A stretch of DNA of 26,484 nucleotides from Bog-756 sp036513075. GTDB taxonomy: Bacteria > Actinomycetota > Acidimicrobiia > Acidimicrobiales > RAAP-2. Shown here piece after piece: positions 15,303 to 23,683 of this stretch. The DNA lies in assembly GCA_036513075.1 (NCBI GenBank), contig DATBZS010000096.1, positions 1-26,484 on the forward strand, read 5' to 3'. Position numbers and translations under genes: made by a program. Below the pieces are notes generated by a model. It was given only the letters and a program-made list of their open reading frames with translations. It was not told where the DNA came from and searched no databases. Numbering within the stretch: the first letter of the stretch is position 1; the number at the start of each line of letters is the position of its first letter.

Positions 15303-16484
15303 ATGTCCATCGACGAGTCCCAGGTGTCCGCCGCAGTCGCCCATGTGGACGATCCCGAGCTGCGCCGCCCGCTGGGGGAATTGGGCATGGTCGGCGGAGT
15401 CCGCACAAAGCGTCGCAAGGCGACCGTGGAGGTGGCCCTGCCGGTGGCCCACTACCCCCAGGTGGGCGAGTTGACGGCACGGGTGCGAGCCGCGGTCGCC
15501 CGGGTCGACGGGGTCGACGAGGTGACCGTCGACACCACCGTCATGGACGAGGAGACACGGGCCCGACTGCGCATGCTGCTCCGGGGCGATGCCGTCGACG
15601 GTGGCACGATGCACGCCGCCGACGACGGGCACGACCACGGGCACGGACAGGGGTCGGGCGCCCTCGGCCACGAGGAGGGCCGGCCCAACAAGTTCATGGA
15701 GCCCCGGTCGAAGACTCGGATCCTCGGGATCTCGTCGGGCAAGGGCGGTGTCGGCAAGTCCTCGGTGACCGTCAACCTCGCCGTGGCCCTGACCCGTGCC
15801 GGTTACGACGTCGGCATCCTCGACGCCGACGTCTACGGGTTCTCGGTCCCGAAAATGCTGGGCATCACCAGCGACCCCCTGATCATCGGCGACCTGGTCG
15901 TCCCGCCGACGGCCAACGGGGTGCGGTGCCTGTCGATGGGATTCTTCGTGGCCGACGACACCCCGGTCATCTGGCGGGGCCCGATGTTGCACAAGGCCCT
16001 CGAGCAGTTCCTGGTCGACGCCTACTGGGGTGAGCCCGACTTCCTGCTGATCGACATGCCCCCGGGCACAGGCGACGTGACGCTCTCCTTGGGTCAGTAC
16101 CTGACCAAAACCGAGGTGTTCGTCGTCACCACACCCCAGGCGGCCGCCCAGCGGGTCGCCCAGCGCTCGGCCTACGCGGCCCGCAAGCTGAAGTTGGCGG
16201 TGCGCGGGGTGATCGAGAACATGAGTTGGTTCACCGGTGACGAGGGCACGCGCTACGAGCTCTTCGGCGCCGGTGGCGGAGAGCAGCTGGCCAAGGACCT
16301 CGGAGTGCCGCTGCTCGGCAAGATCCCCTTCGTGCCGGCCCTGCGTGAGGGGGGTGACGAGGGTGTGCCGGTGGTGGTCGCCGACCCTGACGGCGAGGCC
16401 GCCGCTGTGTTCGCCCAACTGGCCGCCACCATCGCCGGTCTCGGTCCTGCCCGTGTCTACCGACGTGAACTCACCGTCAAGTAG
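15303..16484 (+). CDS. mrp: Mrp/NBP35-type P-loop ATPase, Fe-S cluster carrier
   Basis: Cytoplasmic ATPase of 393 residues thought to carry and transfer Fe-S clusters. An N-terminal MIP18/DUF59 domain (about 1-95) is followed by a His-rich linker (104-123, five of its histidines within HDHGHGQGSGALGH) and the P-loop domain: deviant Walker A SGKGGVGKS (145-153), LDADVYGFSVPKMLG, LLIDMPPGTGD and VTTPQAAAQ. The CxxC that binds the bridging cluster in E. coli Mrp, located after ENMSW/Y, is absent; here the stretch reads ENMSWFTGDEGTRYELFG. As far as I recall actinobacterial Mrp proteins share this loss. AGGAGA sits 5-6 bases before the ATG. It is divergent from the SufR-like gene. Confidence 0.93.
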   Translation: MSIDESQVSAAVAHVDDPELRRPLGELGMVGGVRTKRRKATVEVALPVAHYPQVGELTARVRAAVARVDGVDEVTVDTTVMDEETRARLRMLLRGDAVDGGTMHAADDGHDHGHGQGSGALGHEEGRPNKFMEPRSKTRILGISSGKGGVGKSSVTVNLAVALTRAGYDVGILDADVYGFSVPKMLGITSDPLIIGDLVVPPTANGVRCLSMGFFVADDTPVIWRGPMLHKALEQFLVDAYWGEPDFLLIDMPPGTGDVTLSLGQYLTKTEVFVVTTPQAAAQRVAQRSAYAARKLKLAVRGVIENMSWFTGDEGTRYELFGAGGGEQLAKDLGVPLLGKIPFVPALREGGDEGVPVVVADPDGEAAAVFAQLAATIAGLGPARVYRRELTVK

Positions 16485-16505
16485 AAGCCGTCACCGGAGG
16501 GCCGG

Positions 16506-17855
16506 TCAGTCCCACTCGCCCCGTGTCCGAGGCATGCCGCTCGTTCCGTCAGATGCAGGCACCACCCCGAGCACCTGGTGCACGGCGATACCGCCGTCCT
16601 CGAACCCGACGGCCGATGCAGCCATGTAGAGACGCCAGATGTCGGACCGGGCCCGGCCGACGAGAGCCACCGCCTCGTCCCAGTGCTCCTCCAGGTTGGC
16701 GACCCAGCTGCGCAGGGTGCGGGCGTAGTGCTCGCGCAACGACTCCACGTCCCGGACCTCGAAGCCGGCCCGCTCCATGGCAAGCACCACCTCGCCCACG
16801 TCGATCAACTCGCCGTCGGGGAACACGTAGCGGCCGATGAAGGTCCGCGTGCCGAGTCGCGACCCGCCGGCCGAGGAGATGGCGTGGTTGAGCAGCCGCC
16901 CGGTGGGGGCCAGTAGACCCCGCAGGGTGGTGAAGTACGTCCCGGTCCGGTTCGAGCCCACGTGCTCGAACATCCCGATCGACGAGATGGCGTCGAACTG
17001 CTCACCGGCCAGGTCGCGGTAGTCCTGGTAGCGGATCTCCACCCGGTCCTCGAGGCCGGCCCGGCGCACGCGCTCGGTCGCCTTGTCGACCTGCTCGTGG
17101 CTGAGGGCGACCCCGACCACCCGAGCGTCATGGTGGCGGGCCGCGTGGATGGCCATCGACCCCCACCCGCACCCGACATCGAGCAGCCGGGTGCCGGGCC
17201 GGTGGTCGAGTCCGAGTTTGCGGCAGATCAGCTCGTACTTGGCCGCCTGGGCCTCCTCCAGGGTGGTGGCCGGGGTGACGAACCGGGCGCATGAGTACGT
17301 CCAGCTCGGGCCCAGCACCAACTCGTAGAAGTCGTTGCCCACGTCGTAGTGGTGGCTGATGGCGCGGGCGTCGCGGGCCGGCGAGTGGATCCGACCGGCG
17401 GGCCGGCTCTCCTCGGTGGGTGGCGGGATCGGGGTGCCAAGCACCCCGAGGCGTGCCGCCGCCCGGACGGTGGCGGCCACGGTGCGGGCGTCGAGGCGAC
17501 GGAGTTCACGGGGGGAGGCGTCGCGCAGTGCCATCAGCACCTCGAAGATGTCCCCGTCGATGGACAGCTCCCCGGCGACGAAGGCCCGGGCCAGGCCCAA
17601 TTCGCCGGGGGCCCATACGATCCGGCGGATGGCGTCGGGCGAGTGCACGTCGATGGTGCCGACGGCGTCGTCGCCACCCAGGGCACTACCGTCCCAGAAC
17701 CTGAACCGGACCGGCGCGTCCCCGCCCAGGAGGGCGGTGACCATCGGGGCCAGGGCGGCAGCCACGCCACCTCCCGGTGGTCCGTCGCTTAGCGGTGGGC
17801 CGGTACGGTCCTTGGGCGCCGTGGGTTGGTGGCTTGCCGCTTCCCGGGTGACCAT
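16506..17855 (-). CDS. Cyclopropane-fatty-acyl-phospholipid synthase-like SAM methyltransferase
   Basis: SAM-dependent enzyme that modifies double bonds in membrane phospholipid acyl chains (cyclopropanation or related methylation). In 449 residues, an N-terminal lipid-binding domain (about 45-130, with ELGLARAFVAGELSIDGD) precedes the catalytic domain: HHYDVGNDFY (168-177), WTYSCARF, the SAM motif LLDVGCGWGS (224-233), GVALSHEQ and the ISSIGMFEHVG segment with the conserved Glu. These are hallmarks of Cfa. The ATG at 17855 has a very strong ribosome site, GAGGAGG, five bases upstream; the longer frame to 17927 has nothing comparable. The product could also be a branched or methylated fatty acid, as family members differ. 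It is convergent with mrp. Confidence 0.92.
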   Translation of the reverse strand: MVTREAASHQPTAPKDRTGPPLSDGPPGGGVAAALAPMVTALLGGDAPVRFRFWDGSALGGDDAVGTIDVHSPDAIRRIVWAPGELGLARAFVAGELSIDGDIFEVLMALRDASPRELRRLDARTVAATVRAAARLGVLGTPIPPPTEESRPAGRIHSPARDARAISHHYDVGNDFYELVLGPSWTYSCARFVTPATTLEEAQAAKYELICRKLGLDHRPGTRLLDVGCGWGSMAIHAARHHDARVVGVALSHEQVDKATERVRRAGLEDRVEIRYQDYRDLAGEQFDAISSIGMFEHVGSNRTGTYFTTLRGLLAPTGRLLNHAISSAGGSRLGTRTFIGRYVFPDGELIDVGEVVLAMERAGFEVRDVESLREHYARTLRSWVANLEEHWDEAVALVGRARSDIWRLYMAASAVGFEDGGIAVHQVLGVVPASDGTSGMPRTRGEWD

Positions 17856-18142
17856 GGGGACCTCCTCGATCGGTCGTTCTGCCCCGATGTCCTCAATAGT
17901 AGGGAGCGCGCCGAAGTGTTCGTACAAGTGATCGGTGTTGTCACCGCCCCGATGGACGGTGCCGGGCCACGCGGTCCGGGGAGCGTCTTCGCACCCGGCA
18001 ACGGTCCCGCAGTCGCTTCACGGATCGGGGCACCACGGTGCAGACATCGGCTTCGGCACCGGGTACCGGCGGCGACGCGTTCAACCTGACCTGGGTGATC
18101 GACTGACGTCCGCCGTCCTGGCGGTCGGTCCGGTCTGGACCC
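17856..18142. other. Intergenic region upstream of the cfa-like gene
   Basis: A 287-base gap between the cfa-like start and the end of the dNTPase gene, both on minus. Nearest the cfa-like gene are GAGGAGGT (17860-17867) and a TACTAT -10 candidate (minus strand, 17896-17901). The rest, about 18000-18140, shows no codon pattern, homology or hairpin I can support. Short frames here are low-complexity and read as chance. Confidence 0.5.
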
Positions 18143-19327
18143 TCAGAACCTGCCGGTGACGCCGATGCCCACAGGCAGCTTGTCGGGATCCCATCCGAGC
18201 AGGGCCACGGCTTGGCTGAAGGCGAACCGGTCGGTCATGCCGGCCACGTAGGCGACGGCTGCATGAACAGCTCCCGGCTCGCCCCCGGTCAGCCCGACGT
18301 CATCATGGCCGGCGGTGGGGAGCAGGTGAGGCCGGTCGCCGAAGTGCTCGACCAGGGCCTGGAGCACTTCCACCACGGCCGTCCCCTGGGTGAGCGAGCT
18401 GGGTCGGAGGTAGATGTGCTCGTAGTTGCTGGCCCGGAAGGCGGCCAACGCCTCGGCCTGGGCGTCGGCCATGCCGACCCGTCCAGTGGTCAAGGTCGTC
18501 TCGACCAGTGCATCGATGAACGTGCCGAGTTGACGGCCCCGGCGGTCGCCGCACCGATCCCGCACGACAGCGGGCAGGGCGGCCGGTGTGACGATGCCGC
18601 TGCGGACGGCGTCTTCGAAGTCGTGGCAGACGTAGGCGATCCGGTCGGCCCAGCTGACCACCTCGCCCTCGGGGGTGGCGGGTGCCGGCCTCGACCAGGA
18701 GTGGTTGCGGATGCCGTCGAGGGTCTCGGCGCACAAATTGAGCGATGCCAGCGAAACGTCGGCTCCCCACGGCGCGTGGTCGAAGCCGCCGTCGACGTAG
18801 GGCGAAAGGGCGTCCTCGCTGGCGTGGCCGCCTGGGCCGTGACCGCAGTCGTGCCCAAGGGCGATGGCCTCGGTCAGGGCCACGTTCAGGCGGCAGGCCC
18901 GGGCGATCCCGGTGGCCACCTGGGCGACTTCGAGGGCGTGCGTGAGGCGGGTCCGCTGGTGGTCGTCGGGGAAGACGAAGACCTGGGTCTTGCCGGCCAG
19001 CCGCCGGAAGGAGGGGGCGTGCAAGATGCGGTCCCGGTCACGCTCGAAGCACGTACGCCAGGGGTCAGGTCCCTCGGCCCGTGACCGGTGTCCTGCACCC
19101 TCGGCAAGGGTGGCCCCGGGGGCGAGCTGGGCCCGTTCGAGTTCCTCGCGCGCGACCCGGTCGAACCCGGGGACCGGCAGGTCGGCGCCGGTGGTGGCGT
19201 GGCTGTCCAGATGGGCGAAGGTGACTCCGTCGGCCCCGTGGCCGTCCATGGTGGCCGCCCACCGGCGGTTGCGCTCGGTCTCACCGGGTCGTCCGGTCCC
19301 CCCGACGGGGGGCGTCTCGCCGTCCAT
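18143..19327 (-). CDS. Deoxynucleoside triphosphate triphosphohydrolase (dGTPase-like HD protein)
   Basis: Hydrolyses dNTPs to deoxynucleosides and triphosphate. HD-domain metal ligands are visible: His130 in TRLTHALEV, His159-Asp160 in IALGHDCGHGPGGH, and a later Asp in SWADRIAYVCHDFED. The family signature WRTCFERDRDRILHAPSFRRLAGKTQVF precedes them. The first 85 residues or so, before this signature, are low-complexity with little resemblance to the family, so the start is uncertain: ATG at 19345, 19327 or 19249 are all possible, and 19327 (394 residues) is listed. The C-terminus ends a few residues after the last helix. In many actinobacteria this gene neighbours dnaG; no primase is seen here. 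Confidence 0.9.
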   Translation of the reverse strand: MDGETPPVGGTGRPGETERNRRWAATMDGHGADGVTFAHLDSHATTGADLPVPGFDRVAREELERAQLAPGATLAEGAGHRSRAEGPDPWRTCFERDRDRILHAPSFRRLAGKTQVFVFPDDHQRTRLTHALEVAQVATGIARACRLNVALTEAIALGHDCGHGPGGHASEDALSPYVDGGFDHAPWGADVSLASLNLCAETLDGIRNHSWSRPAPATPEGEVVSWADRIAYVCHDFEDAVRSGIVTPAALPAVVRDRCGDRRGRQLGTFIDALVETTLTTGRVGMADAQAEALAAFRASNYEHIYLRPSSLTQGTAVVEVLQALVEHFGDRPHLLPTAGHDDVGLTGGEPGAVHAAVAYVAGMTDRFAFSQAVALLGWDPDKLPVGIGVTGRF

Positions 19328-19525
19328 CCCGCCAGTGTGCCCCATCGCTGCGACGGGGAGGGGTCTCGCTGCCGCCCGGCGAGGGACCTTGGCGTGGGAC
19401 CACCATGCATGACTCCGTGGACGAGCCCCGCGGACGACAATCGGGGATGAGGAGGACCCGGGGGGTTGTATCGTCAGGGTCACCGGGTGGTCCCACCGAT
19501 CGCCAGGTTGAGAGGAGCGTGCCAG

Positions 19526-19762
19526 GTGGACGTGCGTATCGGGATCGTGCAGTCGATGAAGGAGCTCGACATCGAGTTGCCGGACGACGCTGACCGAGAC
19601 AAGGTCCTGGCCGACATCGAGGCGGCGATGGGCGAGGAGGGAAAGATCCTCTGGCTCACCGACCGCAAGGGCCGCCAGGTCGGGATTCCGGTAGGGAAGG
19701 TCGCGTACATCGAGCTGGACCCGCCTGTCTCCGACCGTCGGGTCGGCTTCGGGATCTCCTGA
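19526..19762 (+). CDS. DUF3107 family small protein
   Basis: A 78-residue cytoplasmic protein of the actinobacterial DUF3107 family, function unknown. It starts MDVRIGIVQSMKEL and has the family layout: a short beta strand, an acidic helix (DRDKVLADIEAAMG), then WLTDRKGRQVGIPVGKVAYIEL and a short tail. The GTG at 19526 is preceded by AGAGGAG with 8 bases spacing; a second GTG two codons later is possible. It lies 39 bases upstream of the first Get3-like ATPase on the same strand, so it may head that transcript. A weak -10-like TATCGT lies at 19469-19474. Confidence 0.8.
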   Translation: MDVRIGIVQSMKELDIELPDDADRDKVLADIEAAMGEEGKILWLTDRKGRQVGIPVGKVAYIELDPPVSDRRVGFGIS

Positions 19763-19801
19763 TCCGACGCCGCATCCCGGCACTGCGCCCGTCGCCCGGC
19801 A

Positions 19802-20776
19802 ATGGGAGCCCCGGTGCCCGCTGACCGGATGACCCCGCTGCTTGACCGGAGGCTGGTCTTCGTGACCGGCAAGGGCGGCACCGGCAAGACCACGGTGGCC
19901 TCGGCGCTGGCCCTACTGGCGACCAGTCAGGGCAAGAAGGTCCTCATCTGTGAGCTGGACGCCAAAGGCGAGCTGGCTGACTACTACGAGTCACCGCCCA
20001 TCGAGTTCAAGGAGAAGGAGGTCCAGCCCGGCCTCTTCGCCATGACCATGAACACCGAGGCGGCGCTGCGGGAGTACCTGAAGCTCCAGCTGCACATCCC
20101 CATCGTCGGCCGGATCGGCCCGGTGGCCAAAGCCTTCGACTTCCTGGCCACGGCCGCCCCCGGGGTCCGCGAGATCCTGACCCTCGGCAAGCTCTGCTTC
20201 GAGGTGCGCGATGGCGACTGGGACATGGTGGTGGTCGATGCCCAGGCCACCGGTCACATCGTCGGGTTGCTGGCCGCCCCGCAGGCCGTCAACGGCCTGG
20301 TCAAGGTGGGTCTGATCCGCACGCAGACCGACTGGATGCTGGAGATGCTGTCTGACCCGGCGATGACGGGATTGCTGGCCGTGTGCACGCCCGAGGAGAT
20401 GCCGGTCAGCGAGACGATCGAACTGGCCGAGCGTGTGCGCGGCGAGACGACGGTGCAGTTGGCCGCCGTGGTGGTCAACCGGGTCCTACCCGAACTGTTC
20501 GGCCGCCAGGAGGAGGCGGTGTTCGAGGCACTGACCACTGCCGACCCCTTGGCCGAACTCGACGGACTCGTCGACGGCGACGCCGCACCGGTCCTCGATG
20601 CTGCCCGCCTGGCAGTCACCATGCGCCGGACCCGGTCGTCCCATCTCGAACGGCTGCGCGGAGGCATCGACCCTGACGTCCCCCTCCTGTACCTCCCGTT
20701 TCTCTTCACCCGCTCCCACGGGCTCCGCACCACCAAGCAGGTGGCCGGCTCGCTGGGCGAGGAGCTGGGCTTCTGA
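19802..20776 (+). CDS. Get3/ArsA-like ATPase, subunit A (with signature lysine)
   Basis: Member of the ArsA/Get3 ATPase family, related by arrangement to the mycobacterial pair Rv3679-Rv3680. The deviant Walker A VTGKGGTGKTT (residues about 21-31) keeps the signature lysine needed for cross-dimer ATP contact. Further features are ICELDAKGELADYY, the Switch II-like VVVDAQATGH and NRVLPELF. The metal-ligand cysteines of arsenite-type ArsA are not seen, and no arsenic genes are nearby, so an arsenite-pump role is unlikely. The ATG at 19802 is listed, but GTG 19814, with GGGAG five bases upstream, is as good. The stop overlaps the next ATG by one base (TGATG). Confidence 0.88.
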   Translation: MGAPVPADRMTPLLDRRLVFVTGKGGTGKTTVASALALLATSQGKKVLICELDAKGELADYYESPPIEFKEKEVQPGLFAMTMNTEAALREYLKLQLHIPIVGRIGPVAKAFDFLATAAPGVREILTLGKLCFEVRDGDWDMVVVDAQATGHIVGLLAAPQAVNGLVKVGLIRTQTDWMLEMLSDPAMTGLLAVCTPEEMPVSETIELAERVRGETTVQLAAVVVNRVLPELFGRQEEAVFEALTTADPLAELDGLVDGDAAPVLDAARLAVTMRRTRSSHLERLRGGIDPDVPLLYLPFLFTRSHGLRTTKQVAGSLGEELGF

Positions 20777-21996
20777 TGACGGCCCGCGCCCAGCGGGCGG
20801 CGAAGAACGCCGAGCCGACCGCCCCGGCCGACCCGACGATGGACGGCCTGCTGGCCACCAAGGAGATCGTCGTGGCCTGCGGCCCCGGCGGCGTGGGCAA
20901 GACGACCACGGCCGCGGCATCGGCGTTGATGGCGGCTGTCAACCACGGTTCCAAGGTGCTGGTGCTGACCGTCGACCCGGCCAAGCGCCTCGCCAACGCA
21001 CTCGGCCTCGACGGCATCGGCAACACCGAGCACCGGGTGCCCGACTCGGCCTTTGCGGCCGCCGGGATCAAGGCCCGGGGCGAGCTGTGGGCGGCCATGC
21101 TCGACACCAAGGAGTCATGGGACTCGCTCATCCGCCAGCACGCACCCGACGAGCAGACCCGCGACGAGATCCTGGCCAACCCGCTCTACCAGAACATCGC
21201 CGGACGTTTTGTCCAGAGCCACGACTACATCGCCATGGAGCGGCTCTACGAGATCCACTCGACGGGGGAGTACGACCTGATCGTGGTGGACACCCCGCCG
21301 ACCCGCAACGCCCTCGACTTCCTGGACGCCCCCGAACGGCTGGCCGACTTCTTCTCGTCGCGGCTCCTGCGGTGGTTGATCGTCCCCTACCGCTCGAAGC
21401 TCATCAACGTGGCCACCAAGCCCTTCTACCAGATCAGCGACCGGATCCTCGGGACGGAATTCATGGGCGACATCTCCGAGTTCTTCATCCTCTTCCAGAC
21501 CATGTATGACGGATTCGTCGAGCGGTCCAAGGCCGTCGGCCGGCTCCTGTCCGACCGCCGCACTACCTTCGTCGTGGTCTCCACCCTCGAGGCCACCCCG
21601 CTGCGCGAGGCGGAGTTCTTCGCCCAGCAGCTCACCGAACGCAAACTCCACCTCGGAGCCATCGTGCTCAACAAGGTGCTGCCCGACTACCTCCGTGGAC
21701 GGGCCGGCACCAAGGTGGCCGAGGCCATGAAGGACCGGGCCGAGGACTTGGCCGCCGCCCTCGCGCCCGGGCTGGGCGGCATAGGCGCGGGGCTGGGCGA
21801 CCCGGTCCAGATCGCACGGGTGTTGACCGAGGTGGCCGACAGCTTCCTCAACTTTCAGGTGGTCGCCCTCCGCGAGATGGAGGAGCGGGCCTCACTGGCC
21901 GTGGCACCGGACGTGCTGGCCACCGTGCCCTTCTTCGACACCGACATCCACGACCTGTCTGGCTTGCTCCGCCTCGGCGAAACGATCTGGGGCTGA
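20776..21996 (+). CDS. Get3/ArsA-like ATPase, subunit B (signature lysine replaced)
   Basis: Second Get3/ArsA-like ATPase, 406 residues, translationally coupled to the first. The P-loop reads ACGPGGVGKTTT: the Walker A lysine (Lys42) is kept, but the signature lysine after the first Gly is proline. TVDPAKRLANALG (Switch I-like A-loop), VVDTPPTRNALDFLDAP (Switch II) and VVSTLEATPLREA follow, with NKVLPDYLRG near residue 300. Only the A subunit has the full deviant Walker A, so a heterodimer with one composite ATP site is plausible (inference). Residues about 185-255 (FFSSRLLRWLIVPYRS..., ISEFFILFQTMYDGF) are hydrophobic and helix-rich, where Get3 binds its client helices. Confidence 0.9.
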   Translation: MTARAQRAAKNAEPTAPADPTMDGLLATKEIVVACGPGGVGKTTTAAASALMAAVNHGSKVLVLTVDPAKRLANALGLDGIGNTEHRVPDSAFAAAGIKARGELWAAMLDTKESWDSLIRQHAPDEQTRDEILANPLYQNIAGRFVQSHDYIAMERLYEIHSTGEYDLIVVDTPPTRNALDFLDAPERLADFFSSRLLRWLIVPYRSKLINVATKPFYQISDRILGTEFMGDISEFFILFQTMYDGFVERSKAVGRLLSDRRTTFVVVSTLEATPLREAEFFAQQLTERKLHLGAIVLNKVLPDYLRGRAGTKVAEAMKDRAEDLAAALAPGLGGIGAGLGDPVQIARVLTEVADSFLNFQVVALREMEERASLAVAPDVLATVPFFDTDIHDLSGLLRLGETIWG

Positions 21997-22043
21997 CCGT
22001 GGTGGCCGGACGCGCCCCGGTGACGCGCCCGACCGGCGGGCCG

Positions 22044-22049
22044 TACGAT
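22044..22049 (+). promoter_or_regulatory. Candidate -10 element (TACGAT), leaderless start
   Basis: TACGAT ends 6 bases before GTG 22056 of the O-methyltransferase, with the same spacing as at the enoyl-CoA hydratase gene. No Shine-Dalgarno sequence at normal distance is present, only GGGG touching the start codon. Confidence 0.4.
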
Positions 22050-22055
22050 GCGGGG

Positions 22056-22700
22056 GTGACCGACATCGTCGACCCCATCCTCGAGGCGTACGCCAGCGAG
22101 CACACCACCGCCCCGCCGGCCCACCTCGAGGCCCTGGCCGCCGAGCTGGTCGTGACGCTCGACAACCCCCAGATGATGGTGGGCCGCCTGGAAGGCCGCT
22201 ATCTCGAGATGCTGACCTTTGCGCTGTCGGCCACCTCGGTCCTCGAGATCGGCACGTTCGGTGGCTACTCGGCCCTGGCCATGGCTGCCGGCCTCGCCCC
22301 GGGCGGTCGGATCGTGACGTGTGAGATCTCGCCGGAGCACGCAGCGTTCGCCCAACGCCACATCGCGTCCAGCCCCTACGCCGAACGGATCGAGGTCGTG
22401 GTGGGTCCTGCCATCGAGACCATCGCCTCGCTGCCCGGACCCTTCGACCTGGTGTTCATCGACGCCGACAAGTCCGGTTACCGCGCCTACTACGAGGCCG
22501 TGCTCCCGAAGCTGGGGCCCCGCGGCATCATCGCCGCTGACAACACCTTGTGGTCGGGACGGATCCTCGACCCGGCCGACACCACGAAGGACACCGAAGC
22601 CTTGCGGGCGTTCAACGACTTCGTGGCGACCGATCCCCGCGTCGTCGCCGTCCAGACCACCGTCCGGGACGGCGTCACGCTCGTTCGCCGGACCGACTGA
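22056..22700 (+). CDS. Class I SAM-dependent O-methyltransferase (caffeoyl-CoA OMT-like)
   Basis: Soluble O-methyltransferase of 214 residues of the Methyltransf_3 family. SAM motif I is VLEIGTFGGYSALAMA; IVTCEISPEHAAFAQRHI provides the acidic residue for ribose binding; FDLVFIDADKSGYRAYYE and ADNTLWSGRI carry the metal-binding Asp, Asp and Asn residues expected of cation-dependent members. The true substrate is unknown: catechol-type compounds are typical, but bacterial members are broad. The GTG start was chosen because family sequence begins there and TACGAT lies 6 bases upstream. It follows the Get3-like gene by 59 bases and could be separately transcribed. Confidence 0.9.
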   Translation: MTDIVDPILEAYASEHTTAPPAHLEALAAELVVTLDNPQMMVGRLEGRYLEMLTFALSATSVLEIGTFGGYSALAMAAGLAPGGRIVTCEISPEHAAFAQRHIASSPYAERIEVVVGPAIETIASLPGPFDLVFIDADKSGYRAYYEAVLPKLGPRGIIAADNTLWSGRILDPADTTKDTEALRAFNDFVATDPRVVAVQTTVRDGVTLVRRTD

Positions 22701-22768
22701 GCCCGGCACCCCCACCGCTCCTCCGCCCGCCGACCTACCGGCAGGCATCGAAAGGACCCACCGCCAGC

Positions 22769-23680
22769 GTGCTGGACTACCACCTCCACCTGTGGCCCCA
22801 CAGCCAGAGCGACGCCCAGACCACCGTCGATCAGGTCGCCGCCTACTGCGAGCGGGCGGCTGCCCGCGGGGTGACCGAGATCGCCGTCACCGAGCACCTC
22901 TTCCGGTTCACCCAGGCCAAGGACCGCCTCGGCGGCTTCTGGGACGACCTCCCCGGCGATGAGCTTCGCCCCGGCATGGCCGCCTACTGGGACCACCACG
23001 CCCGGGTCGACCTCGACGAGTATGTCGAAGTGGTCGAGGCCGTCAAGTCCGCCGGGCTGCCGGTGGTGCTCGGCCTCGAGGTCGACTACTACCAGGACCG
23101 GATGGACGACGTCGCCGACCTCCTGTCCGGCTACCCGTTCGACGTCCTGCTCGGCTCGGTGCACTGGCTCGGGACGTGGCGGTTCGACGTGCTGAGCGAT
23201 CCGCAGGTCCTGGCTGAGTGGGACCACCGGGACATCGACCAGGTGTGGGAGGAGTACACACGGGCCATGGAGGAGCTGGGCGCCTCCGGGGTCTGCGACG
23301 TGTTCGCCCACCCCGACCTGGTCAAGATCGCCGGACGGGTACCCGGGGTGCCTGACGAGTTCTACGACCGCATCACCGAGGCGGCGGTGCGGTCGGGCAT
23401 GGCTGCCGAGGTCTCGTCGGCCGGCTGGCGGAAGCCGGTGGGAGAGGAGTATCCGGCGCCCCCACTGCTCAAGCGGTTCGTCGACCACGGTGTTCCGCTG
23501 ACGACGGCGTCTGACGCCCACACCCTGCCCGACGTGGCCGAGCGGGCCGACGACCTGCGGTCCCTGCTGGCCAATGTCGGGGTGGACACCCTGCGGGGCT
23601 TTCGGGGGCGAGAGCCCCACGAGATCACCGTGGCGGTGCCATCGGCCGCCGCCGGTCACCCGGGACCCGGGAGGAACTGA
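22769..23680 (+). CDS. PHP-domain phosphoesterase, histidinol-phosphatase-like
   Basis: Metal-dependent phosphoesterase of the PHP superfamily, 303 residues. Candidate metal ligands follow the PHP order: the HxH of DYHLHLWPHS at the N-terminus, Glu/His of AVTEHLFRF, the glutamate in LGLEVDYY, the histidine in LLGSVHWLG, the HPD of VFAHPDLVKI, and the closing ASDAH. The layout, especially GSVHW, resembles HisJ/HisK histidinol phosphatases, but no other histidine genes are nearby, so another phosphoester is possible. GTG 22769 was chosen because the HxH motif must be near the N-terminus; AAAGGA lies some 13 bases upstream, which is distant. The stop is 3 bases before pdtaS. Confidence 0.87.
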   Translation: MLDYHLHLWPHSQSDAQTTVDQVAAYCERAAARGVTEIAVTEHLFRFTQAKDRLGGFWDDLPGDELRPGMAAYWDHHARVDLDEYVEVVEAVKSAGLPVVLGLEVDYYQDRMDDVADLLSGYPFDVLLGSVHWLGTWRFDVLSDPQVLAEWDHRDIDQVWEEYTRAMEELGASGVCDVFAHPDLVKIAGRVPGVPDEFYDRITEAAVRSGMAAEVSSAGWRKPVGEEYPAPPLLKRFVDHGVPLTTASDAHTLPDVAERADDLRSLLANVGVDTLRGFRGREPHEITVAVPSAAAGHPGPGRN

Positions 23681-23683
23681 CCG

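Noticed and set aside
17826..18089. Possible small plus-strand gene in the cfa upstream gap
   Set aside because: The first bases overlap cfa, the composition is Arg/Pro/Gly/Ala-rich, and no ribosome site or family likeness was seen.
19802..21996. Arsenite efflux ATPase (arsA) call for the ATPase pair
   Set aside because: No arsB, arsD, arsR or arsenic-binding cysteine set is seen; the pair structure fits the actinobacterial Get3-like group better.
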